DNA of 64,000 bases from Glutamicibacter arilaitensis Re117 (GTDB taxonomy: Bacteria > Actinomycetota > Actinomycetes > Actinomycetales > Micrococcaceae): the NCBI RefSeq assembly GCF_000197735.1, contig NC_014550.1, positions 3,596,001 through 3,660,000 of the forward strand, in the 5' to 3' direction. Under the pieces are notes generated by a model. The model worked only from the letters and a program-made list of their open reading frames with translations. It had not been told where the DNA came from and did not search any database. Numbering within the stretch: position 1 is the stretch's first letter; every line of letters begins with the position of its first letter. Shown piece after piece: positions 25,738 through 36,991 of this stretch. The translations under genes were made by a program, and so were the position numbers.

Positions 25738-27120
25738 CTAGCTCTCGCGGCGAATCAGCTGCCCCGTTGGCTTCTGGAAGTCCACGTCGGCCCCGGCAAT
25801 GATGGACCGGCGGACCACGCCGCTTAGCGTCTTGCCCTGGTACGGGGAGATCGGGTTCTTGTGGTGCAGCTTCTGAACGTCCACCTCGAAGGTGTCCTCC
25901 GGAGCGAAGACCGCGAAGTCGGCATCCTTGCCTTCCTCGATGCTGCCCTTGGCGCTCAGGCCGGCAAGCTTCGAGGGATTCACGCCCATCCACTGCACAA
26001 CCTGTTCCAGCTTCAGTCCGCGCTTCTTCGCCTCGCTCCAGATCAGGGGCAGGCCCAGCTGCAGCGAAGCCACTCCGCCCCAGGCCACGCCGAAGTCGCC
26101 GTTCTCCACATCCTTCAGATCGATGGTCGATGGGGAATGATCCGAAACGATGCAGTCGATGACGCCTTCTTCCAGGCCCTTCCAGAGCAGCTCGCGGTTG
26201 TCGTTCTCGCGGATCGGCGGGCAGCATTTGAAGGCGGTGGCGCCGTCGGGGATTTCCTCGGCCAGCAAGGTCAGGTAGTGCGGGCAGGTTTCCACGGTGA
26301 GCAACACGCCCTCGGCCTTCGCTTCGCGGATCATCTGAAGCGCATCCGAGCTGGACAGGTGCAGCACGTGGGCGCGCACTCCGGTCTTGCGGGCGCGTTC
26401 GATCACCTGCGCGATAGCGGTGTTCTCGGCATCGCGCGGGCGCGAGTCCAGGAAGCCGGCGTACTTGCCGCCCACCGGCTGCGGGGAGTTGCCGATGATA
26501 TCGGAGTCCTCGGCGTGCACGATCATCAGCGAGTCGAAGGAGGCCAGTTCGGCCATGTCCTCTTCCATCTCGCCAACGCTCAGGGACGGGAACTCGTCGA
26601 CTCCCGAATGCAGCAGGAAGCATTTGAAGCCGAAGACTCCGGCCTCGTGCAGCTCACGCAAATCCTTCTTGTTGCCCGGGATGGCACCGCCCCAGAAGCC
26701 GACGTTGACATAGGCGTTCTTGGAAGCGGCCGCGCGCTTGATATCCAGTGCTTCGAGGTTCACCGTGGGCGGGATGGAGTTCAGCGGCATGTCCACGATG
26801 GTGGTCACGCCGCCGGCCGCGGCGGCCTTGGTAGCCGACTCGAAGCCTTCCCACTCGGTGCGGCCTGGCTCGTTCACATGCACATGGGTATCAACGAGCC
26901 CGGGCAGCAGGACCTCGTCGGAGGCCACCTCGATGACGCGCTCTGCGGCCAGCCCGGCACCCAAATCCTGCACGGTAACGATCTTTCCGTCGCGCACGCC
27001 GATTTCGCGCGGGGCAATGCCTTGGGCGGTCAGTACTTGCTGGCCGCGCAGCACCAGGTCATAGGTGGTCTCGGTGGCGGTCGGGGACGATGTGCGGCCA
27101 ACAGCTTCGTTGATGCTCAT
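25738..27120 (-). CDS. allB: Allantoinase
   Basis: A 460-aa cytosolic metal-dependent amidohydrolase that opens the hydantoin ring of (S)-allantoin to allantoate. The metal-site motif is DTHVHVNEPGR (His79, His81), the carboxylated Lys is K166 in GVFGFKCFLLHSG, and the later ligands lie in IVHAED, HVLHLSS and SDHSPS. Length and motifs fit bacterial AllB (about 450 aa). ATG 27120 is preceded by AGGAACACCTC. It is the last gene after hyi, glxR and gcl; 151 bases separate it from gcl. Confidence 0.95.
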   Translation of the reverse strand: MSINEAVGRTSSPTATETTYDLVLRGQQVLTAQGIAPREIGVRDGKIVTVQDLGAGLAAERVIEVASDEVLLPGLVDTHVHVNEPGRTEWEGFESATKAAAAGGVTTIVDMPLNSIPPTVNLEALDIKRAAASKNAYVNVGFWGGAIPGNKKDLRELHEAGVFGFKCFLLHSGVDEFPSLSVGEMEEDMAELASFDSLMIVHAEDSDIIGNSPQPVGGKYAGFLDSRPRDAENTAIAQVIERARKTGVRAHVLHLSSSDALQMIREAKAEGVLLTVETCPHYLTLLAEEIPDGATAFKCCPPIRENDNRELLWKGLEEGVIDCIVSDHSPSTIDLKDVENGDFGVAWGGVASLQLGLPLIWSEAKKRGLKLEQVVQWMGVNPSKLAGLSAKGSIEEGKDADFAVFAPEDTFEVDVQKLHHKNPISPYQGKTLSGVVRRSIIAGADVDFQKPTGQLIRRES

Positions 27121-27192
27121 GAGGTGTTCCTACTCGTTAATTGCTAGGTGCTCTTGGGGCTCGGCAGCTCTATGCCAAGTCTAGATTGTTGT

Positions 27193-27234
27193 GGCGCGGG
27201 GCACACCCATATTGGTGAACCGGTGCCCCGCGCC
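27193..27234. terminator. GC-rich hairpin after gcl
   Basis: A 12-bp stem GGCGCGGGGCAC and its complement with an 18-base loop, 38 bases past the gcl stop. No T-run follows, so it may be an attenuator or an RNA-stabilising hairpin between gcl and allB rather than a full terminator. Confidence 0.5.
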
Positions 27235-27271
27235 AAACTTTGCGGGTTGGAGGTCAGCGACGACTGCCCTT

Positions 27272-29065
<1,794 letters not shown>

Positions 29066-29334
29066 GGGAATACATCCTTTGGAGCAAGAGTGGGAGAAAG
29101 AAAAGATACCTGCGGCGGGAAGCCAAGGTGCATAAGTCACCACAACACCGCTTCCTTGAGCACCAGCTGCCGGCGATGAACTGGAACAAAGCCCATTGCG
29201 CGTCGGGTGCGGCGCTCCGGACCCTTGCCGTGTACCAAGGGCCAGAGCGCGTCGTGCTGCAACCGATAGTGCGCAGCCGCCAGCTGAAGAAGCGGGTGAC
29301 CTCGTTGTTCCCGCCGTAGGAAGATTTGGTGGTG

Positions 29335-30234
29335 CTAGGCCGGGACCGGGGCGTCAATCTTTCCGGCCAGGCGCTGTACCCCGCGGAAGAGGCCTGAATG
29401 GTCCAATGCCCCGTCGCCGGAAGCCACGGTGGAGGTGACCAGCTGGGCAACCAGTGCGCCCAGGGGCAGCACGACCCCCGCCTCGCGGGCCGCGGAGGTC
29501 ACGATGCCCATGTCCTTGTTGTGCAGGGCCAGGCGGAAGCCGGGGGCGAATTCGCGGTCCAGGATCTTCTGGGCCTTCTGGTCCAGGACCTTGGAGCCGG
29601 CCAGTCCCCCGCCGAGCACCGTGATGGCCGCGTCGGTGTCCACGCCATAGGCTTCGAGGAAGATCACGGCTTCGGACAGGGCCTGGATGTTGGCCGCAAC
29701 GATCAGCTGGTTGGCCGCCTTCACGGTCTGCCCGGAGCCCGAAGGGCCCACCAGCACGATGGTCTTGCCCACCGCTTCGAGCACCGGCTTGGCGGCCTCG
29801 AAGTCAGCCTGCTCGCCGCCGACCATGATGGACAGCATGCCCTCGATGGCTCCGGCTTCGCCGCCGGAGACCGGGGCATCCAGCGGGCGCAGCCCGGCAT
29901 CGAGGGCCGTGGCGGCCAGTTCGACGGCCACGTCGGGGCGGATCGAGGAGTTGTCGATCCATAGCGCGCCGGGCTTCGCGTTCGCGAAAACGCCGTCCGC
30001 GCCGAGAACGACAGCTTGGACATCAGGGGAATCCGGGACCATCGTGATGATTGCATCCGCGTCGGCCACGGCTTCGGCGATGGAAGCGGCCTTGGTTCCG
30101 CCAGCGGCGGCCAGCTCGTTGCCCGCCTTGTCGCTGCGGTTGTAGCCAGTGACGTTGTAGCCGGTGTTGATCAAGTTCTTGGCCATCGGCAGGCCCATAA
30201 TGCCCAGTCCGATGAAGGCGATGTTCTGCGACAT
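29335..30234 (-). CDS. glxR: 2-hydroxy-3-oxopropionate (tartronate semialdehyde) reductase
   Basis: A 299-aa NAD(P)-dependent beta-hydroxyacid dehydrogenase: Rossmann motif [17 protein letters not shown] at the N-terminus, substrate-binding [11 protein letters not shown], the catalytic Lys segment [13 protein letters not shown], and a C-terminal LHNKDMG region. It reduces tartronate semialdehyde to D-glycerate. ATG 30234 follows GGAGAATCAC. It lies 33 bases after hyi and 269 bases before gcl, in the same direction; the 269-base gap shows no supported gene. Confidence 0.94.
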   Translation of the reverse strand: MSQNIAFIGLGIMGLPMAKNLINTGYNVTGYNRSDKAGNELAAAGGTKAASIAEAVADADAIITMVPDSPDVQAVVLGADGVFANAKPGALWIDNSSIRPDVAVELAATALDAGLRPLDAPVSGGEAGAIEGMLSIMVGGEQADFEAAKPVLEAVGKTIVLVGPSGSGQTVKAANQLIVAANIQALSEAVIFLEAYGVDTDAAITVLGGGLAGSKVLDQKAQKILDREFAPGFRLALHNKDMGIVTSAAREAGVVLPLGALVAQLVTSTVASGDGALDHSGLFRGVQRLAGKIDAPVPA

Positions 30235-30267
30235 GTGATTCTCCAAAATCTGTAGTGGGGTAGGCGG

Positions 30268-31059
30268 TTAGGCGTTGGCGTTGGCCAGCCAGTTGAAGGC
30301 GGTAGCCGCATCCTGCTTGTACTCCAAGGCCACCTTGCCGGTGTAGCCCAGTTCCATCGAGCGGCTGATCCACTGCTGCAGCGGCAAGTTGCCAGTTCCC
30401 GGGGCTCCGCGGCCTGGCGCGTCGGCAATCTGTATATGCCCGAAGTCCTTGGCGTGCGCTTCGATGACCGCAGCGACATCATCGCCGTTGACCGCCAGGT
30501 GGTAGAAGTCGGCCAGCAGTGCGATATTTGCCGCACCCTGCGCCTTGACCGTGTTGACGACTTCCAAGGCCTGGGCCGCGGTTTTCAGCGGATAGGCCTC
30601 GGTGCCCGAAACCGGCTCAATGAGCACCGTGCCGCCGACCTCGGCAACGCCCTGCGCTGCCGCGACCAGGTTTTCCAGGGCCAGTTCGTCTTGGGCGGCC
30701 GGGCTGGCGCCGTCGATGCGATTCCCGTATAGGGCGTTGAAGGCTTTGCATCCGGTGGCCTGGGCGATGGCCACAACCACGTCGATATTTGCCTTGAATT
30801 CCGCTTCGCGCCCAATCCAGGAGACAAGGCCCCTGTCCCCTGCCGGCATGTCGCCGGCGAAGAAGTTCAAGCCGTCGAGCTGGACGCCGGCGTTCTTGAG
30901 GGAGGCAACGAAATCGTCGACCTGCTTGTCGCTTGGTGCCGCTTCGCTAAATGGCCACCAGAATTCAACGCTGTCGAATCCCGCCTGCTTGGCGGCTTGT
31001 GCGCGCTGCAGCAATGGCAGCTCGGTGAGCAGGATCGAGCAGTTCAGAGTGTATGGCAC
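30268..31059 (-). CDS. hyi: Hydroxypyruvate isomerase
   Basis: A 263-aa TIM-barrel sugar-isomerase-like protein starting MPYTLNCSILLTELPLLQR, with FDSVEFWWPF, GTVLIEPVSG (metal Glu), LLADFYHLAVNGDD (Asp/His) and GHIQIADAPGR(G)APGTG, as in Hyi. It interconverts hydroxypyruvate and tartronate semialdehyde. The start is GTG at 31059 with AAGGGAAAGCAA upstream. First gene of the hyi-glxR-gcl-allB run; promoter elements should lie in 31060-31350. Confidence 0.94.
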   Translation of the reverse strand: MPYTLNCSILLTELPLLQRAQAAKQAGFDSVEFWWPFSEAAPSDKQVDDFVASLKNAGVQLDGLNFFAGDMPAGDRGLVSWIGREAEFKANIDVVVAIAQATGCKAFNALYGNRIDGASPAAQDELALENLVAAAQGVAEVGGTVLIEPVSGTEAYPLKTAAQALEVVNTVKAQGAANIALLADFYHLAVNGDDVAAVIEAHAKDFGHIQIADAPGRGAPGTGNLPLQQWISRSMELGYTGKVALEYKQDAATAFNWLANANA

Positions 31060-31691
31060 TTGCTTTCCCTTCGAAAACAGCTTCCAAGTATTCCGCTTTG
31101 TGGAAGTTCATTTTTGCTTTACGAAAACTCTAGGGCGAGACGCCAATCACTGTCAAGGTATTTCAACCCCGCTTCACTCAAGCTTGGATTCCAGCCCTTC
31201 CGCCCATGAATTCCATCGCTTCTTCCATCTCGGCGCCATAGCAAAGTCCGCCATACGAACGCCACATTGCGCAGGTTTTCCGTCATCTGCTTCATAAAAT
31301 CCCTACTCAAGAAATATCGCGGGGTGAAAATCGCATATTCTATTGCGATAATGTGATGCACCGCATACAGCGGTGGCTACTCACCTGGCAGATATCTCGG
31401 AGTGCCCCCTTTAGCTCAGGAGCAGCCATGCTTTCACCACAGTGCCTCATGCGCCCCGCGCGGCACGCAGTTCGACTGCCTCTGCCAGCCATGCCCTTGC
31501 TTGGTTCGCCGGCAGAGTTCTATATCAATTTCGGGCAGCCAATTTACCCTTAAGCGGGCCATGTCCCGGTCCAGCGCCTTCGCGCCCGGGAACAGAACGT
31601 CTCACTAACCCAAATTCCGTCACCCCGAATTCCCACTACGGCATCGCCATGTCCGGAAGCGAATCAGTGACTCTTTGACAAGGACGTCAAC
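31060..31691. promoter_or_regulatory. Divergent control region of the allantoin cluster (632 nt)
   Basis: No supported gene. It separates hyi (leftward) from the permease (rightward). An inverted repeat ATCGCA-N8-TGCGAT (31330-31349), with an outer TATCGC at 31315-31320 pairing with GCGATA at 31345-31350, is a candidate operator for a pathway regulator such as the PucR-type protein. The rest shows nothing I recognise. Confidence 0.4.
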
Positions 31692-33223
31692 ATGCCGCAG
31701 GCAACCCCCGAGATGCTGCCCGCTTCGCAGGCCGCACCTCAAAAGACCCCCCCACAGCCATCGACCAGGCCAACCCCTTCGAGCTGAGCGCTTCGCTCTA
31801 CAACAAGGACTTGGCGCCGACTACCCGCAAGGCACGCACCTGGAACGCCTACAGCATCCTTACGCTGTGGGCCAATGACGTGCATTCACTGGGCAATTAC
31901 GCATTCGCCATCGGCCTCTTCGCCCTGGGCATGACCGGCTGGCAGATCCTCGGTGCTCTGGGCATCGGTGCGGTGCTGCTCTTCGCCCTGCTGAATCTAT
32001 CCGGCTTCATGGGCGAGAAGACCGGGGTGCCCTTCCCCGTAATGAGCCGTATCGCCTTTGGCATTACCGGCGCACAGATCCCGACCTTGCTGCGCGGAGC
32101 GGTGGCCATTGTCTGGTTCGGCATCCAGACTTATCTGGCAGCGCAAGTGCTCTCGGTCAGGGTGATCGCGGTTGCGCCGGAAGCCGCGAGCCTTGAGCTG
32201 ACCAGCTTCCTGGGCCTCAATACCCTCGGCTGGATCTGCTTCGTGGCCCTGTGGGCCATCCAGCTGGTGATTGTCAGCTACGGCATGGAAATGATCCGCA
32301 AGTACGAGGCCTTCGCCGGTCCGGTCATTCTGGTGAACTTCCTGTCCCTGGCCATCTGGATGCTCTTCGAATCCGGCTTCAACGTGTCCATGAGCACCGG
32401 GGTGCCGAAGTCCGGCATCGAAATGTGGACCGCCATGTTCGGCGCCGCTGCCCTCTGGGTCTCCATCTACGGCACCTTCGTGCTGAACTTCTGCGACTTC
32501 ACCCGCGGTGCCGCTACCAAGCAGGCCATCGTCAAGGGCAACTTCTTCGGCATGCCGCTGAATATGCTTTTCTTCGGAGCCATCGTCGTGGTTCTGACCG
32601 GAACGCAGTTCTCCATCAACGGCCAGGTCATCACCTCGCCGTCCGATGTTGTCGGGGCAATCCCGAATACCGTCCTGCTGCTGTTGGCTTCGGCCGCACT
32701 GCTGGTGCTGACCATCGCGGTGAACCTGATGGCCAACTTCGTTGCACCGACCTACGCGTTGACCAACCTGTTCCCGAAGAAGCTGGACTTCCGCGGGGCC
32801 GCTTTGATCTCCGGTACCATCGGCTTGGTCATCTTGCCTTGGAACCTCTACAACTCGCCGGAAATCATCAATTACTTCCTGGGCGGCCTGGGCGCGCTGC
32901 TCGGCCCGCTGTTCGGGATCATCATGGCCGACTACTGGCTGATCCGCAAGGCCCGGATCAACGTCATGGACCTGTACCGCTCGGATGCCAAGGGCATCTA
33001 CTACTTCACCCGCGGCGTGAACTACCGCGCCGTGATTGCTCTGGCCATCAGCTCGGTCATCGCGCTGCTGCTGGCCTTCGTCCCAGCCATGCACGTGGTC
33101 GGTCCCTTCGCCTGGTTCCTCGGATCCGCCGCGGGCGCCTTAGCCTACCTGGCGCTGGCCAAGCGCCAGCACGACCTGGCCGACATCGATGGTGAGCCGA
33201 TCGCCGTGACACCAACCTACTAG
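31692..33223 (+). pseudogene. NCS1 family allantoin permease with frameshift in a C7 tract
   Basis: From 31811 on, 470 residues give an NCS1 transporter with 12 helices: NDVHSLGNYAFAIGLFALGM, GVPFPVMSRIAFG, QTYLAAQVLS, FCDFTRGA, ATYALTNLF-like and a typical end; close to PucI-type allantoin permeases. The N-terminal segment AIDQANPFELSASLYNKDL is also family-like but has no start codon in its own frame. ATG 31692, with AAGGA upstream, leads in another frame into a C7 run (31747-31753); one more C would join both parts into about 510 aa. TTG 31811 as a late start has no proper ribosome-binding site. Error, mutation or phase variation are all possible. Confidence 0.8.
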
Positions 33224-33232
33224 GACGGCATC

Positions 33233-33979
33233 ATGCGAATTCTTATTTTGAATGTCAACACCACCGAATCAATGACCCGCGCCATCGGCGACTCGGCCCG
33301 CCAAGCCGCGTCCCCGGGCACCGAAATCGTGGAACTGACCCCGGATTTCGGGGCCGACTCCTGCGAGGGCAACTTCGAGAGCTACCTGGCGGCCATCGCC
33401 GTGATGGACAAGGTGATGAGCTACCGCGAGCCGTTTGACGCAGTCATCCAAGCCGGATATGGCGAGCACGTGCGCGAAGGGCTGCAGGAACTGCTCGATG
33501 TCCCCGTCGTAGACATCACCGAAGCGGCCGCTTCCACCGCCCAGTTCCTCGGTCACAAGTATTCGGTGGTCACCACGCTGGATCGCACGGTGCCGCTGAT
33601 CGAAGACCGGCTGAAGCTCGCCGGGCTGACCGATCGACTGGCCTCGGTGCGTGCCAGCGGCCTGGGCGTGCTGGAGCTGGAATCCGATCCGCAGCGTGCG
33701 GTCGCCGCCATCGTCGAGCAGTCCAAGCAGGCGGTGGAACAAGACAAGGCCGAAGTCATCTGCTCGGGATGCGGGGGCATGGCCGAGCTCGAAGAACAGG
33801 TCAAGGCGGCCACCGGCGTGCCGATCGTCGACGGGGTGCGCGCCGCGGTGACCATCGCCGAGTCTCTGGTGCGCCTGGGACTGAGCACGTCCAAGGTCCG
33901 CACCTACGCTCCCCCACGTCCCAAGAAGGTCACTGGCTGGCCGATATCTGTTGAGTCGGCGAGTCTGGCTGCCCGCTAG
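33233..33979 (+). CDS. Asp/Glu/hydantoin racemase family protein, probable allantoin racemase
   Basis: A 248-aa cytosolic protein with the two-Cys racemase pattern: LILNVNTTESMT at the start, catalytic-type Cys in ADSCEGNFES... region replaced by VIQAGYGEHV, and ICSGCGGMAELEE with the second Cys. Members such as HpxA interconvert (R)- and (S)-allantoin. It starts 9 bases after the permease stop, preceded by AGGACGGCATC, so both form one operon; with AllB on the other strand this makes the allantoin assignment likely. The first catalytic Cys should be checked, since the usual position holds Gly/Tyr. Confidence 0.82.
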   Translation: MRILILNVNTTESMTRAIGDSARQAASPGTEIVELTPDFGADSCEGNFESYLAAIAVMDKVMSYREPFDAVIQAGYGEHVREGLQELLDVPVVDITEAAASTAQFLGHKYSVVTTLDRTVPLIEDRLKLAGLTDRLASVRASGLGVLELESDPQRAVAAIVEQSKQAVEQDKAEVICSGCGGMAELEEQVKAATGVPIVDGVRAAVTIAESLVRLGLSTSKVRTYAPPRPKKVTGWPISVESASLAAR

Positions 33980-34033
33980 CTGATGCCAAGCTAAACAGCA
34001 GTTACAGCTAAGTGGAACCACAGCCTGCCGACA

Positions 34034-34107
34034 TAGAGTTGTAAGTACCTCATGAAGGTGCGAGTGATGACATGAGAAACCCCGATGCTTCGGCATCGGG
34101 GTTTCTT
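34034..34107 (+). ncRNA. Candidate small RNA, repeat copy A
   Basis: Promoter-like TAGAGT (34034-34039) is followed, after two bases, by TAAGTACCTCATGAAGG, then GCGAGTGATGA, and an intrinsic terminator (stem 34077-34088/34093-34104, AAACCCCGATGC, loop TTCG, then CTTT). Two other copies with the same order and spacing lie at 35746 and 43641, all on the plus strand in intergenic gaps. The stem sequences of copy 3 differ while pairing is kept. I do not recognise the family. Expected transcript about 60-65 nt. Confidence 0.55.
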
Positions 34108-34308
34108 TCGTCTGAAGTTGTTTTCAAAATTTGCTGCACGCACCAGGAAAGGAATTCCACCAGCAAGCTTCGTTGGGCTGCCGGGGTCCAGGTTCCCTTG
34201 TTCAGCTCCGGACGTTGGGTAGACAACCGGTCCGGCCTCCCCGTGAATCAAGAACGCTTCGATCGTTTACCGCTCTAGCAACTCGGCTGAGCAGTGAAGC
34301 GTGTGGCT

Positions 34309-34839
34309 TTAGTCAGCGAAGGATGGTGGCCAGCAAATTTCGAATCGTTCCTTGATCAGTTCCCCACCGGGCTTCGTCGTTTCTTCGGGAGTCCAATCAA
34401 TACCAATTGATTTCTGGGTTCGACGCCAGAACTTGTCGTGTTCACGACGCCAGTGCTCCAGTGACTGATCGCCCTCGCCCTCGGCCACGGCGAAGTCCGC
34501 ATCAACGTCAAAGAAGGAAGATCGTTCCACGGAAAGCACGCGGAAGATCATTCGGGGCTGACCTTTTCCATCGCAGACGATGCAGTGGTCGCCAACCTGC
34601 GGGACACGCTCGTTATAGAAGGCATAGTCACTGGCTAAAGACGAGGTGGCACGCTTGGTTCCGTGGAGCATCTCATGCAACAGTTCATCGGCAAGCGCAG
34701 GGTTATCACCGAAGGACTCTGCAACATGGAACGGCTCCTGGTCCGCTGCAATGCCCGCGCTGGCTATATACTCCGCCCACATCTCTTGCGAGGCTTCAGC
34801 GTTAACCGGCGGCAATTCTGCAACGGAGTTTTCAGTCAT
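34309..34839 (-). CDS. ASCH domain protein, copy 2
   Basis: A 176-aa paralogue of the protein at 6199-6729, same length and collinear throughout, sharing HGTKRATSSLASDY, HCIVCDG, RVLSVERSSFF and FWRRTQKSIGIDW. The copies differ mostly in the N-terminal third (residues 17-45). RNA- or nucleoside-related role as for copy 1, not proven. Its 3' end faces the candidate small RNA and the racemase gene. Confidence 0.8.
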   Translation of the reverse strand: MTENSVAELPPVNAEASQEMWAEYIASAGIAADQEPFHVAESFGDNPALADELLHEMLHGTKRATSSLASDYAFYNERVPQVGDHCIVCDGKGQPRMIFRVLSVERSSFFDVDADFAVAEGEGDQSLEHWRREHDKFWRRTQKSIGIDWTPEETTKPGGELIKERFEICWPPSFAD

Positions 34840-34882
34840 GGCTTGATCCTAGCCGGATATTCTTGTCCGCAACCACCAATTC

Positions 34883-35194
34883 CTAATCCAGGAAGTGCCG
34901 AACTGCTGCAGTTCCTCGCATCTGCCCAAAAGTAGTCCGCGCTTCGGATCGCGAAGAAACCGGTGCCGGGGTTTTCTCATCGCCATCCACGGGTTCTGGA
35001 GCCAGTTCTTCCCTGCGCGCATGAGTATTGGTTGAAACAGTCCGTCGTCGCCAGTGAACATAGGTCTTGATGCCGACTATCAGGACGACGGCCAAAACGA
35101 TCGCCATGATAACGACAGATACCTGCACAACTTCGCCGATCCCGAGCTTGCTGACGTCCTTGGTGAAGATGGATGCTGCAGAAATCAGATTCAT
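34883..35194 (-). CDS. Small one-helix membrane protein, copy 2
   Basis: A 103-aa paralogue of the protein at 25165-25479: FTKDVSKLGIGEVVQVSVV, one membrane helix (about 20-45), then GIKTYVHWRRR and a variable polar tail. ATG 35194 has GGGACCTGAA in front. A (TTC)7 run on the plus strand, (GAA)7 in gene sense, lies at 35229-35249, 35-55 bases upstream, where promoter elements would be. Function unknown. Confidence 0.7.
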   Translation of the reverse strand: MNLISAASIFTKDVSKLGIGEVVQVSVVIMAIVLAVVLIVGIKTYVHWRRRTVSTNTHARREELAPEPVDGDEKTPAPVSSRSEARTTFGQMRGTAAVRHFLD

Positions 35195-35745
35195 TTCAGG
35201 TCCCGCATTCGACTTGTTGCCCGGTCAGTTCTTCTTCTTCTTCTTCTTCCTGCCAGTCTATGAAGCCGATGCGCTGGATAAAGGAAATTGAGCGAATCGA
35301 TACGAGTTTGTTACCCGACTCCCAGAATTCTGCAGGCGAGGATGCAGGAACTTGATCGGACGCCGACCTGCCGTTTATATCTCGCTTTGGCCCGGTTCCA
35401 GTTATCACCTATCCGGCCATCGCAAGACGTACGAAGCTTTGCCCATTCAGGGCCCAGGATACAACCCCGAGCATCTTTGGGAGAGCACTTGTTCTCGAAG
35501 ATCCGCGGGCTTTCGAACATTCCAACAGAAATTTCTGCGGTGACGAATTGCCAGGTCCAACTGTTCTCGAACCACTACCCAGAGCATCGCACCTTGGGGA
35601 AAGTCCACCCGTGTACCCAAAATACGAGCTTCGGTGCGCCACCTGCATCGGAATCAAAACCAGCAAGCGAAGGCGGATTGGCTGGATTATTCACTTACCA
35701 AGCCAAATAGCAGTTCGATCCCAGTGCGCTCACAGTGAAGGGTTC
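35195..35745. other. Intergenic stretch without a supported gene (551 nt)
   Basis: Contains the (TTC)7 microsatellite at 35229-35249. Short open frames exist on both strands but none has a plausible start, ribosome-binding site or recognisable sequence. Nothing else seen up to the small RNA candidate at 35746. Confidence 0.5.
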
Positions 35746-35823
35746 TAGAGTTATAAGTACCTCATGAAGGCGCGAGTGATGACAAAGAAAACCCCGATGC
35801 TTCGGTATCGGGGTTTTCTTATT
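35746..35823 (+). ncRNA. Candidate small RNA, repeat copy B
   Basis: TAGAGT (35746-35751), two bases, TAAGTACCTCATGAAGG, then GCGAGTGATGA, then a terminator with stem AAGAAAACCCCGATGC (35785-35800/35805-35820), loop TTCG and a T-rich end. Nearly identical to copy A from the box to the loop. It is transcribed against the flanking minus-strand genes, so it needs its own promoter. Confidence 0.55.
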
Positions 35824-35897
35824 TCTCCGGCACTACTGACAGGTCTGTGCCTTTAACGCATGCTGGTGTTACGCAGAGCGTGAAGCCTTACTCTGGG

Positions 35898-36584
35898 CTA
35901 AACGATCGCTTCCACGATCGGCATTCCACCGTCGTAGAAGTTCACCGTTGCCCGGCGAGCTGCGTTGTTGGCCAGCACGTGCGTGATGACCTCGGCGACA
36001 TTTTCGCGCGAGGTATTCGGTGCCTCGCCCTGGGCTGGCTCCCCACTGAGGTTGCCTTCCTGATCAGCCAAGACCACCCGCTTGCTGGCCGGCTGCTGGG
36101 TCAGGACGCCTGGGCCGAGAATGGTGTAGTCCAGCTCGGTCTCGCGCAAGAAGGCATCCGCGTCATGCTTGGCCTTGGCATAGGTGTAGAAGGAATCCTG
36201 CGGATCCAGAGTATCCACATCTACCAGCGCGCGGCTGTAGGAAACCATTACATAGCGCTTGACTCCGGCCTGCTGCGCGGCTTTCATCGAGCGCACGGCA
36301 CCCTCGAAGTCCACTGAGCGGGTGCGCTGCTCATTGCCCCCGCCGGCACCGGCTGAGAAGACCACGGCGCTGGCTCCCTTGAAGGCATCTGCCAACTGGT
36401 CAATATCCGAACTTTCAATATCCAGCACTACCGGATTAGCTCCGGCAGCTTCCACTTCTGCGGCGTGCTCGGCATTGCGGATCATTGAGTCCACCGCATA
36501 ACCCCGCTCGACAAGCTTTGGGGCGGCCAGCAAGGCTACCTTGCCGTGACCTCCAATAAGGACTACTCGATTTTCTTCAGCCAC
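35898..36584 (-). CDS. NAD(P)-binding SDR/NmrA-like protein
   Basis: A 228-aa Rossmann-fold protein: VVLIGGHGKVALLAAPKL at the N-terminus (GGxGxxA dinucleotide motif), DIESSDIDQLADAF, a GASAVVFSAGAGG strand, YVMVSYSRA, YAKAKHDADAFLRE (YxxxK-type) and DYTILGPGVL. It resembles atypical SDRs of the YwnB/HIM1 type, which act as oxidoreductases or redox sensors. GTG 36584, preceded by AAGGAGGCCCAA, is the start; the frame runs 22 codons further without support. It stands alone. Confidence 0.85.
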   Translation of the reverse strand: MAEENRVVLIGGHGKVALLAAPKLVERGYAVDSMIRNAEHAAEVEAAGANPVVLDIESSDIDQLADAFKGASAVVFSAGAGGGNEQRTRSVDFEGAVRSMKAAQQAGVKRYVMVSYSRALVDVDTLDPQDSFYTYAKAKHDADAFLRETELDYTILGPGVLTQQPASKRVVLADQEGNLSGEPAQGEAPNTSRENVAEVITHVLANNAARRATVNFYDGGMPIVEAIV

Positions 36585-36760
36585 TTGGGCCTCCTTCTGA
36601 TCGGTACTCGTATCTCTAACAACAGCGCTGCCTACTGCACTATTCCTCATAGCTCGGCAATCAGCACGAGTCTGGGTGCTCCCTCAATGCCGGTTAACTT
36701 TTCCATCGATGAGCGTACGCTCGGGTGCAAAGCAATCGCACCCGATGACAGGACCGGCTC

Positions 36761-36982
36761 ATGACGCAGAAAACCCTGAACTTGGAACTAAGCAACGACC
36801 AGTTCGCTGATCTCACAAACGCCCTGGAAGACCATCGAGAGTACTTCAAGAAACGTGCCAGCGAAGCCCAGCTGGGCTTCGGACTTGACACCGGCTATTG
36901 GCAGTCCCGCGCAGCCGAAGTCCAGGAGCTGCTGCAGCTGGTGCAGGGCACTGCCAAGCAAAAGCAGCAATCCTCAGAATAG
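36761..36982 (+). CDS. Hypothetical small protein before DUF488 gene
   Basis: A 73-aa soluble, mostly helical, charged protein (NLELSNDQFADLTNALEDH, QSRAAEVQELLQLVQG). I do not recognise a family. AGGACCGGCTC precedes the ATG. The DUF488 gene starts 9 bases after its stop, so the two are co-transcribed and probably act together. Confidence 0.65.
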   Translation: MTQKTLNLELSNDQFADLTNALEDHREYFKKRASEAQLGFGLDTGYWQSRAAEVQELLQLVQGTAKQKQQSSE

Positions 36983-36991
36983 GGATCACTG

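Noticed and set aside
35288-35710. 140-aa frame in the gap before the small RNA candidate
   Set aside because: No start signal, low-quality composition, no family; treated as empty intergenic DNA.
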